From the NCBI GenBank assembly GCA_963789555.1, contig CAWBKY010000005.1:62001-126000 (forward strand): a stretch of 64,000 nt of DNA. Direction: 5' to 3'. The position numbers and the translations under genes were made by a program. Every line of letters starts with the position of its first letter. The stretch's first letter is position 1. Below are positions 10,043-19,325 of this stretch, in pieces. Under the pieces are notes generated by a model, which saw nothing but the letters and a program-made list of their open reading frames with translations, ran no database searches and was not told where the DNA came from. The DNA is from JACXTP01 sp963789555 (GTDB lineage Archaea > Thermoplasmatota > Thermoplasmata > Methanomassiliicoccales > UBA472).

Positions 10043-11129
10043 TTAGGACTTGGCCGTGACCATGTGGCACCTGAGCGGAGGTGCCGGAGTTCACTGGCAT
10101 CGCGATCAGCCCCTCATAGTCGCTCGGTATGGTCAACGGTATCTCCTCCCCCGTGAAGTTGCCCGGATAGAGGATCTTGGCAAGCAATTGCGCTCCATCC
10201 ACTATCCTCACCCCAGGCCTCAGGAAGGCGTTCTCCGCTTGGCCGATGGCGACATATATTTTCCCGTTCTTAACCGCGTTGGTCTCCTGGAAGAGCTCGT
10301 CCTCCATGATGCTGTCCCTCACATCCTCGGGGGATGTGGCGTCAGAGACCATCATGGTCGCCGCGACGATGATGACATCCGGGTTCGCCTCGACCACCGC
10401 CTCCTTGTTCACTACCGGGAACGATGTCATGTTCTCGAAGGCGTTGACGCCTCCGGCGATCTCGATGATGTCATTGACGAAGGTGCCGTTGCCGGCGACG
10501 AAGATCGGGTCCAGCCATACGGTGACCATGACCTTGGGCTTCTGCACGCTGGTGTCGATCTTGTCCTGGATGCTGGAGATGATATTGGACATCCTATACT
10601 TCAGGTCCGTGGCCTTGTCCTGACAGAAAAGGACCTGGCCTACGAGGTCGATGTTCCAATAGACCTCGGTGACATTCGTGCCCTGGTAGAGCGCCACCAC
10701 GGTGATGTTGAAGGAGTCCATCAAGGGTATGAGGTCCTTCTGGGACTTGGACATCGGACCCAATGAAGACGATGTCCGGTTCAAGGGCGGCGATCTTCTC
10801 GGCATCCGGGGTATAATATCCGCCTACGTGGAGACGCGTTTCGTTGGCCTTGGCATCCAGAACAGCGGATGGATAGTCGCAATAATCGGACACCCCGACC
10901 AACTTGTCCTCCATGCCGAGGGCATAGATGAGCTCGGTCGTGCTCGGGGAGGTTGAGACCACCCTTTGCGGTTCGGAACTGACCAGGACCTGCCGTGTCC
11001 ATGGCGTCCGAGACATTGGCCTCGGGGCCATCGTTGCTCATCGAAAACGCCCAGGGCCACCAGCAGCCCAGCGCCCACCAGGATGGCCACCACGACGATG
11101 ACCAGTACGACGATTGTTTTGTTTGCCAT
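10043..11129 (-). CDS. btuF: Corrinoid-binding periplasmic-type protein BtuF (frameshifted)
   Basis: BtuF captures corrinoids outside the cell and delivers them to BtuC. It starts MANKTIVVLVIVVVAILVG, a single N-terminal membrane anchor or signal segment. The binding domain follows in other frames: RVVSTSPSTTELIYALGMEDKL and VGVSDYCDYP (class III solute-binding fold), ALEPDIVFIGS, a long helix-rich middle, VVEANPDVIIVAA and a C-terminal AKILYPGNF. Frame changes fall near 11030, 10985, 10775 and 10055. It is the first gene of the operon, downstream of a TATA box and multiple TTGGATG sites. The stop at 10043 requires the last frame change; without it the ORF runs into btuC. Confidence 0.85.
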
Positions 11130-11148
11130 CAGATGTTCTCCCGTTTAA

Positions 11149-11243
11149 TTGGATGAAATATCAGTTGGATGTATCATCCAATCGATACTGAACAGTTAAT
11201 TCCTATAAATGCTTTTGTTGGATGAAAGTAGGATGCATTGGAT
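11149..11243 (-). promoter_or_regulatory. btuF operon promoter with palindromic operator and repeated TTGGATG half-sites
   Basis: Reading on the minus strand, a TATA box (TTTATAGG, plus-strand 11202-11209) is followed by the palindrome TTGGAT-N5-ATCCAA at 11165-11181, covering the predicted transcription start. Three further TTGGATG sites (plus-strand starts 11149, 11218 and 11238) flank it: one in the leader and two upstream of the TATA box. The palindrome shares both half-sites and spacing with the cobT operator at 2307-2323. The arrangement suits a cooperative repressor responding to cobalt or corrinoid status. Confidence 0.7.
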
Positions 11244-11253
11244 GGATGATCCA

Positions 11254-12819
11254 TCAGGAATGTCTGATCATCTGGCCTGATCCCACGGTCCCCCCTTTTT
11301 GTCAGGAGCGCGAGGAGGTGTCCGCTGCCTGAGTCCAGACTCGACCATGCGAAGGTTGCAGGGAAGGATCTGCCATCCTTGTGGCGGGCATCGGCCCACA
11401 GGCTTACCTCCTCCCCTTCGAGCAGGGTCCGTCGTTCCAGGTTCAAGAAGTCCATGGGGTCGGGCACTATCAGCTGGGAGGAGGACTTGCCAACCATCTC
11501 TTCGGGACTATAGCCGACCATCGAACCGCAGGCTTGGTTGGCGTAAAGCACGCTATCCATCACGGTCTTGAACGAAGAGGGGGAGCGGGCTGTGCTCCAA
11601 TGTCGCCAACAACCTCTCCCACCTGAGGGACGGTTCATTTTCGATACCCGGGGCAAGCTCCAATCCTCGCCTGATCTCGGCCAAGGCCAACCTGGCCTGA
11701 TGGAGGTCAGTGGAGTCGTGCAGCACCAAAAGTATCCGGTCCGGCCTCCCTGAGTGAACGATGGGAACGATCCGTAGGTCGTACCACACCACCGTCTCGT
11801 CCGATAGGTGCACCAGACGCATCCTCTGCGTTCCCCCGGTCCAGACCGCCCGATCGCAGGAGGAGGTGACATCCTCCACCCGTAATGGCCATATCTGGGC
11901 CAGACTCAGCCCGTGTGGCAGTACCCCTACAACCGCAAGCCTCCCGGAATCGCTCGAACACGTGGTTGGTAAGGAGGACCTTGTGATCCAGATCCATTAG
12001 ACAAATGCCATCCTCCAGCCCGTCCAGCACCTCGGATTGGTGCGCGAACGTCTCCTTCAGCGCCCTCTCCGCCCTCTCCCGTCGGGCCACCTCCTCCTCC
12101 AGGACGGCGTTGGTCTCCCCCGAGTCCTCGTCGGCCAGACTGATCTGGCAGATCTGGATGTCCAGCATCTTCTCGAGCAGTTGCTTGGCCTCGGGGAGGC
12201 ACCCTCCGGTCTGAGCGAACTCCTCCGGGGGGTTGTAAAAATAGTTCCTGCAGACGAAACCACGGATGACCAGGCTGGGATGGGTGCTGACCGCGGCGAG
12301 GACCTCGGAATGGGAGCTGTTCTCGCCATCATAAAGGCAGATGCAGGCCACCTGCTCCGTGTCCACCGATTCGTTCCAGACCGGATTCGAAGCGACCGAA
12401 ACGTTCATGGCCGATGCGCTTGACGATGGGATCGGCCTCGAGGATGAACCGGGTCCCACCGTACCCTTCCGACACGGATGAACGCGACCATCTCGATGAG
12501 CCGGTCCAGGCATCGGTCCTCGGAGAATCCGTCGCCTCCCAGGAACAGTTCCTCCGCCTTGAGGAAGACACAGGGCGGGGGAATACCTCACCTCGTTCTC
12601 CTTCATCCCCAATTCGCGCAGGGCTTGCCTGACATCGCCCTCATGGCACTCGCCGAGGAGGCAATAGCATCGCTCATTGCGCTCCATGCCGATGCGCGCC
12701 AGCCTCGCCATCCCTCTGGCCCTTTCACCTTCGTTGCGAAAGAAGCAGGCCACATGGTCATGGATATCTATCTTCTCCAAGGATAGGTTCCGGTCCATGG
12801 CGGGATGGGGGCCTGGCAT
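11254..12819 (-). CDS. MEDS-domain and PAS-domain sensor protein (frameshifted)
   Basis: The N-terminal part (HDHVACFFRNEGERARGMARLARIGMERNERCYCL and a later VRGFVCRNYFYNPPEEFAQ block) resembles the MEDS domain named for methanogen/methylotroph DcmR sensors. A coiled-coil-like helix (VLEEEVARRERAERALKETF) leads into two PAS domains: VLDGLEDGICLMDLDHKVLLTN and SVLYANQACGSMVGYSPEEMVG. No histidine-kinase or DNA-binding domain is visible, so it is a one-part sensor or signals through a partner. At least four indels are needed. Near the 3' end a six-G run makes the stop uncertain: with a one-base correction it ends at 11254 or 11268; uncorrected, it reads to 11174, into the btuF promoter. Start is ATG 12819 or 12798. 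The effector is unknown. Confidence 0.65.
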
Positions 12820-12923
12820 CGTTCGATATGTTTGCCTTCGGAGCTATTAATCCTTTTGAAGGTTTTTTTCGAGGCAATAATCAATGCAAAGTATCATATT
12901 TCACTGGACCTTGATGCTGGAGC

Positions 12924-13415
12924 ATGTGCCTCTTCTCGGACCACGAGATACAGAGCATGATGCAGAGCGGTTCCTTGCGCATCGTCGGGTTCGCGCCGGA
13001 AGGCCTCACCCCGAACGGTTACGACCTTCGGGTGGCCGAGGTGAGGATGGAAGGTAACGAGGACTCGGAGAAAGAGGGCACCATCCTCGTGCCGGCGAGG
13101 AGCATGTTCTACGTGAGCACCGTGGAGAGGGTGGAGCTGCCCAACGATGTCGCCGCCCAGCTTTGGGCACGCACCAGTTGGATCCGCAAGGGCGTGATGG
13201 TCGGCCTGGGCAAGGTGGACGCGGGCTTCAGGGGGACGCTGACCTTCACCGCCTTCAACGCCTCAGGAAAGGACCTTGAGCTTCCCATCGGTTCCCGTTT
13301 CGTGCAGATCGTCTTCGAGAGGATGCACTCCCCGGTGGCCCAGACCTATGAGAAGCGCAGCGGCAACTACCAGAACCAATCAGGCGTCACCCTGGCACCA
13401 ATCAAGAAGCCGTAG
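12924..13415 (+). CDS. dCTP deaminase/dUTPase family protein
   Basis: This 163-residue protein has the trimeric dUTPase/dCTP deaminase fold: LTPNGYDLRV (motif 1), LWARTSWIRKG (motif 2), GLGKVDAGFRGTLTF (motif 3, with the dUTPase-type Asp), RFVQIVFER and a C-terminal GNYQNQSG. It would keep uracil out of DNA. In dCTP deaminases motif 3 is followed by a catalytic Glu (as in VLEF or TLEI); here the aligned stretch reads TFTAFNAS with no Glu, so deamination may be lost and dUTP hydrolysis is the safer guess. The start MCLFSDHEIQ is typical. The gene converges on trm5 with a 36-base overlap. Confidence 0.8.
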   Translation: MCLFSDHEIQSMMQSGSLRIVGFAPEGLTPNGYDLRVAEVRMEGNEDSEKEGTILVPARSMFYVSTVERVELPNDVAAQLWARTSWIRKGVMVGLGKVDAGFRGTLTFTAFNASGKDLELPIGSRFVQIVFERMHSPVAQTYEKRSGNYQNQSGVTLAPIKKP

Positions 13416-14423
13416 GTCGATGGAGAAGACGCTGGAGCTTGGCGAGTAGGTCTTCAGTTCCTCGCACCTCTCCACCTCCACCTTGACGCCCATGCCCAAA
13501 GCCTGGGACACCAGACCCTCGAGCACCGGGCCGATCTCGGAACGGTCGCAGATATGGTAGAGGTGGATCGTGCCTCCGAAATTGAGGCGGGTCAGCGCGT
13601 CGGCGTAGAAATCAAGGGCCGAGTGGGGGAGGTTCATCACGATGCGGTCGGCGCAAGGTATGTCGAAAATAATGTGCCGAGAATCGCCTTCCAGCGGCAC
13701 CACTTTCTCTGCGCGGTTCAGGACTATGTTCTCTCTAAGGTAATGGACTGCATCGGGGTTGATGTCCATGGCGAACACCACCATCGCCTGGGAGTGCTTC
13801 GCGATCATGATGGCGAAGGGGCCGACCCCGGCGAACATGTCGAACACCGTCTCGCCGGGCCTCACGAGCGATGCCACCCTCATCCTCTCGTTGGCCAGGC
13901 GAGGATTGAAGTAGACCTTGCCTGGGTCCACTCGCAGTCGGACGCCGTATTCCAGGTGCTCCGTCTCCAATCCCCCTTCCCCTGCCACCACCTCCAGCTC
14001 CCTGACGCGGAACTCGCCCCTCACGCCCCGGTCCAAGGCGACCACGCGCAAACGGGGGAAGACCTGACGCATGGCCCGGCCCACCTCTCCGGCATGAGGG
14101 ATGAGCTCTTCCGGCAATCGCACGATGCCCACGTCCCCGATGATATCGAACGATGTGGGAAGCAGAGGGACCAGGTTCTCGGGCAGCCGCACCACCTTCT
14201 TGTAGTCCGTCTCTGCCAGGCCGCGTTCCTCGAGGTCCGCCTCGACCACCTCGAGCCCTTCCATCCCTTCGACCTCCTTTGTGACAGGGATGATGATGTG
14301 CTCATCGGTACGGGCGATGCGCAATGAGACGTCCAGGACCCCCAGGTCAAGCAGCTTTTTACGGGTCGACTCCCCTACCCCCTTGGGAGCCTTAACGGCC
14401 AAAGAGCGCACGGTGCTGTCCAT
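13380..14423 (-). CDS. trm5: tRNA (guanine-37-N1)-methyltransferase Trm5
   Basis: Trm5 methylates G37 next to the anticodon, preventing frameshifting. The 347-residue ORF is intact: an N-terminal LAVKAPKGVGESTRKKLLDLGVLD domain, KVYFNPRLANERMRVASLV, the SAM-binding motif VFDMFAGVGPFAIMIAKH, ALDINPDAV-like motif II (AMDINPDAVHYLRENI) and the catalytic-region motif IVMNLPHSALDF. Length and motif order match archaeal Trm5. The start codon overlaps that of dphB on the other strand, so its promoter must lie inside the dphB coding sequence. Confidence 0.93.
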   Translation of the reverse strand: MDSTVRSLAVKAPKGVGESTRKKLLDLGVLDVSLRIARTDEHIIIPVTKEVEGMEGLEVVEADLEERGLAETDYKKVVRLPENLVPLLPTSFDIIGDVGIVRLPEELIPHAGEVGRAMRQVFPRLRVVALDRGVRGEFRVRELEVVAGEGGLETEHLEYGVRLRVDPGKVYFNPRLANERMRVASLVRPGETVFDMFAGVGPFAIMIAKHSQAMVVFAMDINPDAVHYLRENIVLNRAEKVVPLEGDSRHIIFDIPCADRIVMNLPHSALDFYADALTRLNFGGTIHLYHICDRSEIGPVLEGLVSQALGMGVKVEVERCEELKTYSPSSSVFSIDLRLLDWCQGDA

Positions 14424-15216
14424 GGGTGAATTGATATTTGTGGGTTTAGGGCTGGGGTCAGTGGACGATATGAGCCTGAAGGCTTTGAACGAGCTGAGGT
14501 CCTGCGATAAGATCTACGCGGAGTTCTACACCTCGAAGCTCATCGATTCCTCGCTCAAGGACCTGGAGGCGATGGTAGGTCGACCGATAGTGGCCTTGCG
14601 GAGGGTGGATGTGGAGGAGGGCGACTCCATGATCGAGGCGGCCCGGGACCGCAAGGTGGCCTTCGTCACCGCCGGGGACACCATGGCCGCCACCACCCAT
14701 GTGGACATACGCATCCGGGCGGAGGAGGAGGGCATCCCCACCCGATTGGTACATGGCACCTCGATATTCTCGGCCGCCCCGTCCGCTTTGGGCCTGCAGC
14801 CTTACAAGTTCGGCCGGACCGTCACCTTGCCGTTCCCGGAACCGGGGTTCATTCCATCGAGCCCATACGAGAGGATAGTGGAGAACAAGGAACGGGGCTT
14901 GCACACCCTGGTGCTGCTCGACATCAAGGAGGAGGAGGGACGGTACATGACCTCCCAACAAGGGGTGAGATGGCTATTGGACGCGGAGCAGAGGATGGGG
15001 TCCGGATTGATCAAGAAGGACAGCATCATATGCGCCGCCGCCAGGGTGGGGGCCAAGGACGAGAGGGTCGCCGCCAACTATCCCGAGAGGATGGCGCAAT
15101 TGGACCTGGGCGGACCGCTGCATACCTTGGTCGTGCCGGGAAAACTGCATTTCATGGAGGCGATGGCCTTGGTCAGGTTCGCTGGCGCCCCGCCGGAGAT
15201 CGCCAAAGAGGATTGA
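14422..15216 (+). CDS. dphB: Diphthine synthase DphB
   Basis: DphB methylates the modified histidine of elongation factor 2 during diphthamide synthesis. The 264-residue protein starts MGELIFVGLGLGSVDDMSLKA, the tetrapyrrole-methylase-type SAM fold, with IYAEFYTSKL, FVTAGDTMAATTHVDI (a central SAM-binding loop) and HGTSIFSAAPSALGLQPYKFG, all standard in archaeal DphB. An in-frame upstream extension is open but lies antisense inside trm5; the family start is clearly ATG 14422. It shares two bases of its start codon with trm5 on the opposite strand. Confidence 0.93.
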   Translation: MGELIFVGLGLGSVDDMSLKALNELRSCDKIYAEFYTSKLIDSSLKDLEAMVGRPIVALRRVDVEEGDSMIEAARDRKVAFVTAGDTMAATTHVDIRIRAEEEGIPTRLVHGTSIFSAAPSALGLQPYKFGRTVTLPFPEPGFIPSSPYERIVENKERGLHTLVLLDIKEEEGRYMTSQQGVRWLLDAEQRMGSGLIKKDSIICAAARVGAKDERVAANYPERMAQLDLGGPLHTLVVPGKLHFMEAMALVRFAGAPPEIAKED

Positions 15217-16126
15217 TCAGAAACCGAGCAGCACCATGGCCTGAACGGTCTGACCCAGCTCCTTGTCTTGGCGTGCGGTGTAGAGCACTTTGGAGAAAGG
15301 TGCCCTTGATTGCACCTCGTGCGCCATGCCGATTCAAGGTCCTCTCGTCCGGTTCGCTCATTGCGAACAGGGCCAGCGCCGAACGCACATTGTCCCATGG
15401 CATGTCGAACCAGGGAGATGAGAAGGCGTCACTGATGGCCAGGCTGTCGGCGCAGACCCCGTGGCCATAACCGACGCCGAGGCGCACCTCCCTGCAGCCG
15501 TTGAAATGGTCCTTGACCTGCTTGAGAACGTCCAAGGTCAACAGCTTGGACAGCTCGAGCGGTACGAAACCCATTATCTGGTTCATGACGTTGAAGGCCT
15601 TCTGGAACTGCATGTATGGCGCCACCTTGGCCAGGCCATCGTTGGAAAGGACCACGGTGAGGTGGCTCATGGCGTTGAGCCGGCGCAGGCCCTCGTCGGC
15701 GTTGCGTTGTCGGTCCTGCCCTTCCACCACGAACGGCGTGCAGACCGTCGAGACCACCAAACGAGCGTGCCGCCGGGCGGCGCTGGCCACGATCGGTGCC
15801 GCATGGGTCCCGGTCTCACCGCCCATGCCGCTGAAGATGAAGACCAGCTCCCGGTCCTGGAGCCTTTCCAGCAATCGTCGCATCACCGGTATGTCATGGG
15901 TCAGGAGATGAGGTGCGGTGGTGCGGAACATCGCCAGTTCCGATTCCCGGAGTCTGAGCACATCCACTCCCGCGGCATGGGGGCGTTGGTCCTCCAGCAC
16001 CACCCCGAACCGGTCGATGTCCGTGACGGATATGGCGTTGCATCCCGCCCCTCCCACGCCGACCAGGACGCAGCGAGGTCTCTCCTCCGCCTCCGCCCTA
16101 AGGAATGTAGGCTCGCCGCCGCGCAT
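15217..16126 (-). CDS. Non-canonical FtsZ/tubulin-like GTPase
   Basis: The protein has the FtsZ N-terminal nucleotide site (LVGVGGAGCNAIS) and a changed tubulin signature, FSGMGGETGTHAAPIVAS in place of GGGTGTG. After that it has VVSTVCTPFVVEG and NADEGLRRL, as in FtsZ. The T7-loop region (SKLLTLDVLKQV) keeps one Asp but lacks the second of the usual N-x-D-F-A-D, so GTP hydrolysis across a polymer interface may be weak or absent. The last 35 residues lie in another frame (KVLYTARQDKELGQTVQAMV) that ends at TGA 15217; the frame changes near 15320. It could be a regulatory FtsZ paralog or a lineage-specific cytoskeletal protein. Confidence 0.75.
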
Positions 16127-16229
16127 GAGGGGGCATATGGCGGTGATAATTTATTATCTTATCCAAATATTATATAGGTCGAATGCCTGAGACCACGCTC
16201 GATTACGTTTGAAAAGATTTGGTTCGGAC

Positions 16230-16469
16230 CTAATCACCCTTGCGGAAGAACGAGCGCATCTCCGTGATGAACATGCGATAGTTCAATGCCAAATGGACCA
16301 GGAACAGGAACACCAGGAGGTAGGCCCAAAGCACATGTCCGCCACCTTCCTCGCCACAAGAGCCGCCCTCGTCCTCCTCGCCCACCAGGCCTGTGACGAA
16401 AGCCAAGATCAGAACGATCGTGATCAGGATCGAGACCAGCCCTTTGACCATCATGACCGTTCGAGCCAT
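16230..16469 (-). CDS. Small two-helix membrane protein
   Basis: This 79-residue protein has a basic N-terminus, a first membrane helix (GLVSILITIVLILAFVTGLV), a short acidic, glycine-rich loop (EEDEGGSCGEEGGGH) and a second helix (LWAYLLVFLFLVHLALNYRM) ending in a basic tail. The HLALNYRMF segment recalls DUF4405-type small membrane proteins, with a His that could bind heme, but I cannot confirm that. It stands alone, divergent from herA. Function unknown. Confidence 0.6.
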   Translation of the reverse strand: MARTVMMVKGLVSILITIVLILAFVTGLVGEEDEGGSCGEEGGGHVLWAYLLVFLFLVHLALNYRMFITEMRSFFRKGD

Positions 16470-16563
16470 GGCGAAATCTCATCTCAATTAGAATAAGCTT
16501 TCTACTTTCGGTCCGATGGTGGAAAGGGTTATGATGCACCATTGATTCCAAGGGGCGAAAGAG

Positions 16564-18122
16564 ATGGAACAGACAAGGATCGGTCGGGTGTACGGGGACT
16601 CGGTGATGGAGATCCGCTTTCGAACGGACTTCGACCAGGACATACAGGTAGGAGAGACTGTTGGTCATTGAGGACGGTAAAGGGACCGAGGAAGCTACCT
16701 GGTGCGCATAATGGACGTCGAGTATGGGGCTGACTCCGACGAGGATGGTTGGACAGAGCGGGAGGCGGGCACGGCGGTCCAGAAGGACCGTCTCGCCGAG
16801 GACTTCGACCCGAACAGCATGCGCGACCGATTGTACCGCGTCGGCGTATGCTTCCCGCTGGGCTATATCGAGGATGGGAGCTTCAAGAAGGCCAAGTCCA
16901 TCCCGCAGCATTTCTCCTCCATACGCCGGGCTGGCCCAGAGGACTATGGGTTCCTCCGTTCGCTCATGGGGGACGTGGAGATAGGAAAGCTGCGCTCCGG
17001 CGACCGCATCGTCGATTTCCCAGTTGGGCATCTCAGGCGCTTTCATGCCCTACCACGTCGGGGTGTTCGCCACCACAGGCATGGGGAAGAGCAATCTGAT
17101 GAAAGGGCTTGGCTCTATCGTGCATGCGCTCGCGCCGATATGGATTCCTGCTGTTCGACCCGCATGGCGAATACTATGATGGCGGGGAGGCGAACAGGAA
17201 AGGGCTGCGACATGCCCCCATGGCCGCCGAGGCCCTGTGCGTCTATAGCTCCCGAAGGCTGGAAGGGCCTTACAACTCCATCCATGTCTCCTCCTTCGAG
17301 ATCGAGATCTCCGACCTGGCCAACCTTTACGAGTTCACCGGGGCGCAGTTGGAGTGCCTTCAGACCGCGCAATACCGATATGGGGAGAACTGGCTCAACG
17401 AGCTCCTGCATCGCGACGTGAAGACCGTGGTCAAGGACCTGCAGGAAAGGTTCCACGAGGGTTCGGTCAACGTCATCAAGCGTCGCCTGGACACGATATT
17501 CCAGTTCGACCTGATAACCATCCGACCCGAAGCTTTCCATCACCAAAGGGGTGATCTCCGCCCTGCACGCGGGGAAGGTGGTCCTGGTGGACACCAGCAA
17601 CATGTTCGAGGCCGAGGAGCTGCTCATATCCACCGTGCTGACGAGGGCCATCTTCGAACATCACAAGGCATTGTACTCGGAAAAGGAGAAGTTCGAAAAG
17701 CTGCCGCCTTTGCTGATCGCCATGGAGGAGGCGCAGCGCGTGCTTTCCCAGGCCAAGGGCACGGTCTTCAGCCAATTGGCCCGGGAGGGCCGTAAGTTCC
17801 GCATCGGCCTCTGTGCCATCTCCCAACAGCCCAAGCTCATCAACGAGGAGATACTCAGCCAGTTCAACACCCTGTTCATCATGGGTCTGGCCGATAAGCG
17901 TGACCGGGACATCCTGCGAAATTCGGCGAAGCAGGACATCAGCATGCTCGACAACGAGATCCAGATGCTGATGCCCGGGGAGGTGCTGATCGCCTCCCCC
18001 TTCACCCCGTTCGCCATCCCGCCAAGGTGCACCTCTTCGAGGAATACGTCTCTGAGGTCGAAAGGACCTCTGGAAATGTTTCGAAACCAATAAGTAAAAA
18101 GGCGGACTCTCGATTCTTCTGA
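16564..18122 (+). CDS. herA: Bipolar DNA helicase HerA (frameshifted)
   Basis: HerA is a hexameric pump that works with NurA, Mre11 and Rad50 in DNA end resection. It begins MEQTRIGRVYGDSVMEIRF (HAS-barrel), then a VGVCFPLGYIEDG region; Walker A is ATTGMGKSNLM near 17080; FDPHGEYYDGG follows, then Walker B with MEEAQRVLSQ, the arginine-containing AREGRKFRIGLCAISQQP segment, and SQFNTLFIMGLADKRDRD. The frame changes several times (near 16660-16700, 17040, 17140, 17530 and 18015). The correct end reads HLFEEYVSEVERTSGN and stops at 18122, sharing its last base with the ATG of the next gene. Mre11 and rad50 are 1.9 kb downstream on the same strand. Confidence 0.87.
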
Positions 18123-19325
18123 TGGCCGTCAGCACCGAGACCGCGCTATTGCTCGATATCGCCCTCATCCTTATGGGCGCGGCGATAGTGGCGGTCATGT
18201 TCACCAAGCTGCGCATGCCCTTGGTGATAGGTTACCTCCTGGTGGGCATGCTGCTCGGGCCTTATGTCCTGGGCATAGACACCATCTCCGATTACATCGA
18301 GGAGGTCAACTTCCTGGCCAACCTGGGGATCATCCTCCTGATGTTCTCCATCGGCCTGGAGTTCAACCTCAAGCGGCTGCGCCGCATCGGCTCCTTCGCC
18401 ATACTGGCCGGCACCATCGAGGTCTTGATCATGCTGGTCATCGGATATGAGGTGGGCAAGCTCATGGGTTGGTCGGACATTCAATCGATCTACCTGGGCG
18501 GCGTCGTGGCCATCAGCTCCACCGCCGTCATCGTCAAGCGTGCTGGTCGAGACGGGGAAGTTGGACAGCCAGGTGGGGGAGTCCGTGGTGGGACTGCTCA
18601 TCGTCGAGGACGTGGCCGCGGTCGTCCTCCTGACCGTCTTCGGTTCCCTGAGCACTGGGGACTCCATCGTATCCGGGTCGCTTTTCGCTCAGATGAGCAC
18701 CATCGCCATCTTCCTGGTGGTGACCTTGCTATTAGGTCTGGCCATCGTGCCCAGATGCCTGAACTGGATCGGTCGCACCTGCAATGACGAGGTGCTGCTC
18801 ATAGTGGCCTTGGGGTTCACCTTCGGCCTGGCGATATTCGCCTTTGAGATCGGCCTCTCCGTGGCCATCGGGGCCTTCCTCATGGGCATAATCATCTCCG
18901 AGTATCGGGACGGCGAACGCATCGCCAAGCGGGTGGAGCCGCTCAAGGACGTTTTCATGGCCATCTTCTTCGTGTCCATCGGACTGCTGATCAACCCCAA
19001 CCTGCTGGCCGACACGTGGCCGGTGGTGGTGATACTTGGTGGCGGTGTTCATCTTCGGCAAGATCTTCGCTGTGACCATCGCCTCCTATCCGCCAATCGG
19101 GACATCAGGACCTCGGTCACCACCGGGTTCGCCATGGTGGCGATGGGGGAGTTCTCCTTCGTCATCGCCAAGACCGGCCTGGACGCAGGCGCTGTGGACG
19201 AGGCGTTCTACTCGGACGTCATCGGGGTGGCGGTGATCACCATGGCGCTTATGCCGTTCGTCTTCAAGCGCTCCGATGGGGTTCATAAATCTGACCATAC
19301 AACAAAATCCCGAAGCGTTGGGTGA
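18122..19325 (+). CDS. CPA2-family cation/proton antiporter (KefB-like, frameshifted)
   Basis: This is an integral membrane antiporter of the monovalent cation:proton CPA2 group. It has around 11-12 predicted helices, with LVIGYLLVGMLLGPYVLG near the N-terminus, ILLMFSIGLEFNLKRL, ISSTAVIVKVL across the first frame change (near 18540), ESVVGLLIVEDVAAVVLL and FVSIGLLINPNLL. A second frame change is near 19040. No TrkA-N nucleotide-binding domain follows, so gating by NAD(H) is not suggested. It is inserted between herA and mre11 but shares no obvious function with them; the overlapping stop and start codons suggest simple co-transcription. Confidence 0.85.

Noticed and set aside
9402..10046. 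Plus-strand ORF of 214 codons opposite btuC
   Set aside because: Acidic and His-rich antisense shadow; the minus strand carries a continuous FecCD permease.
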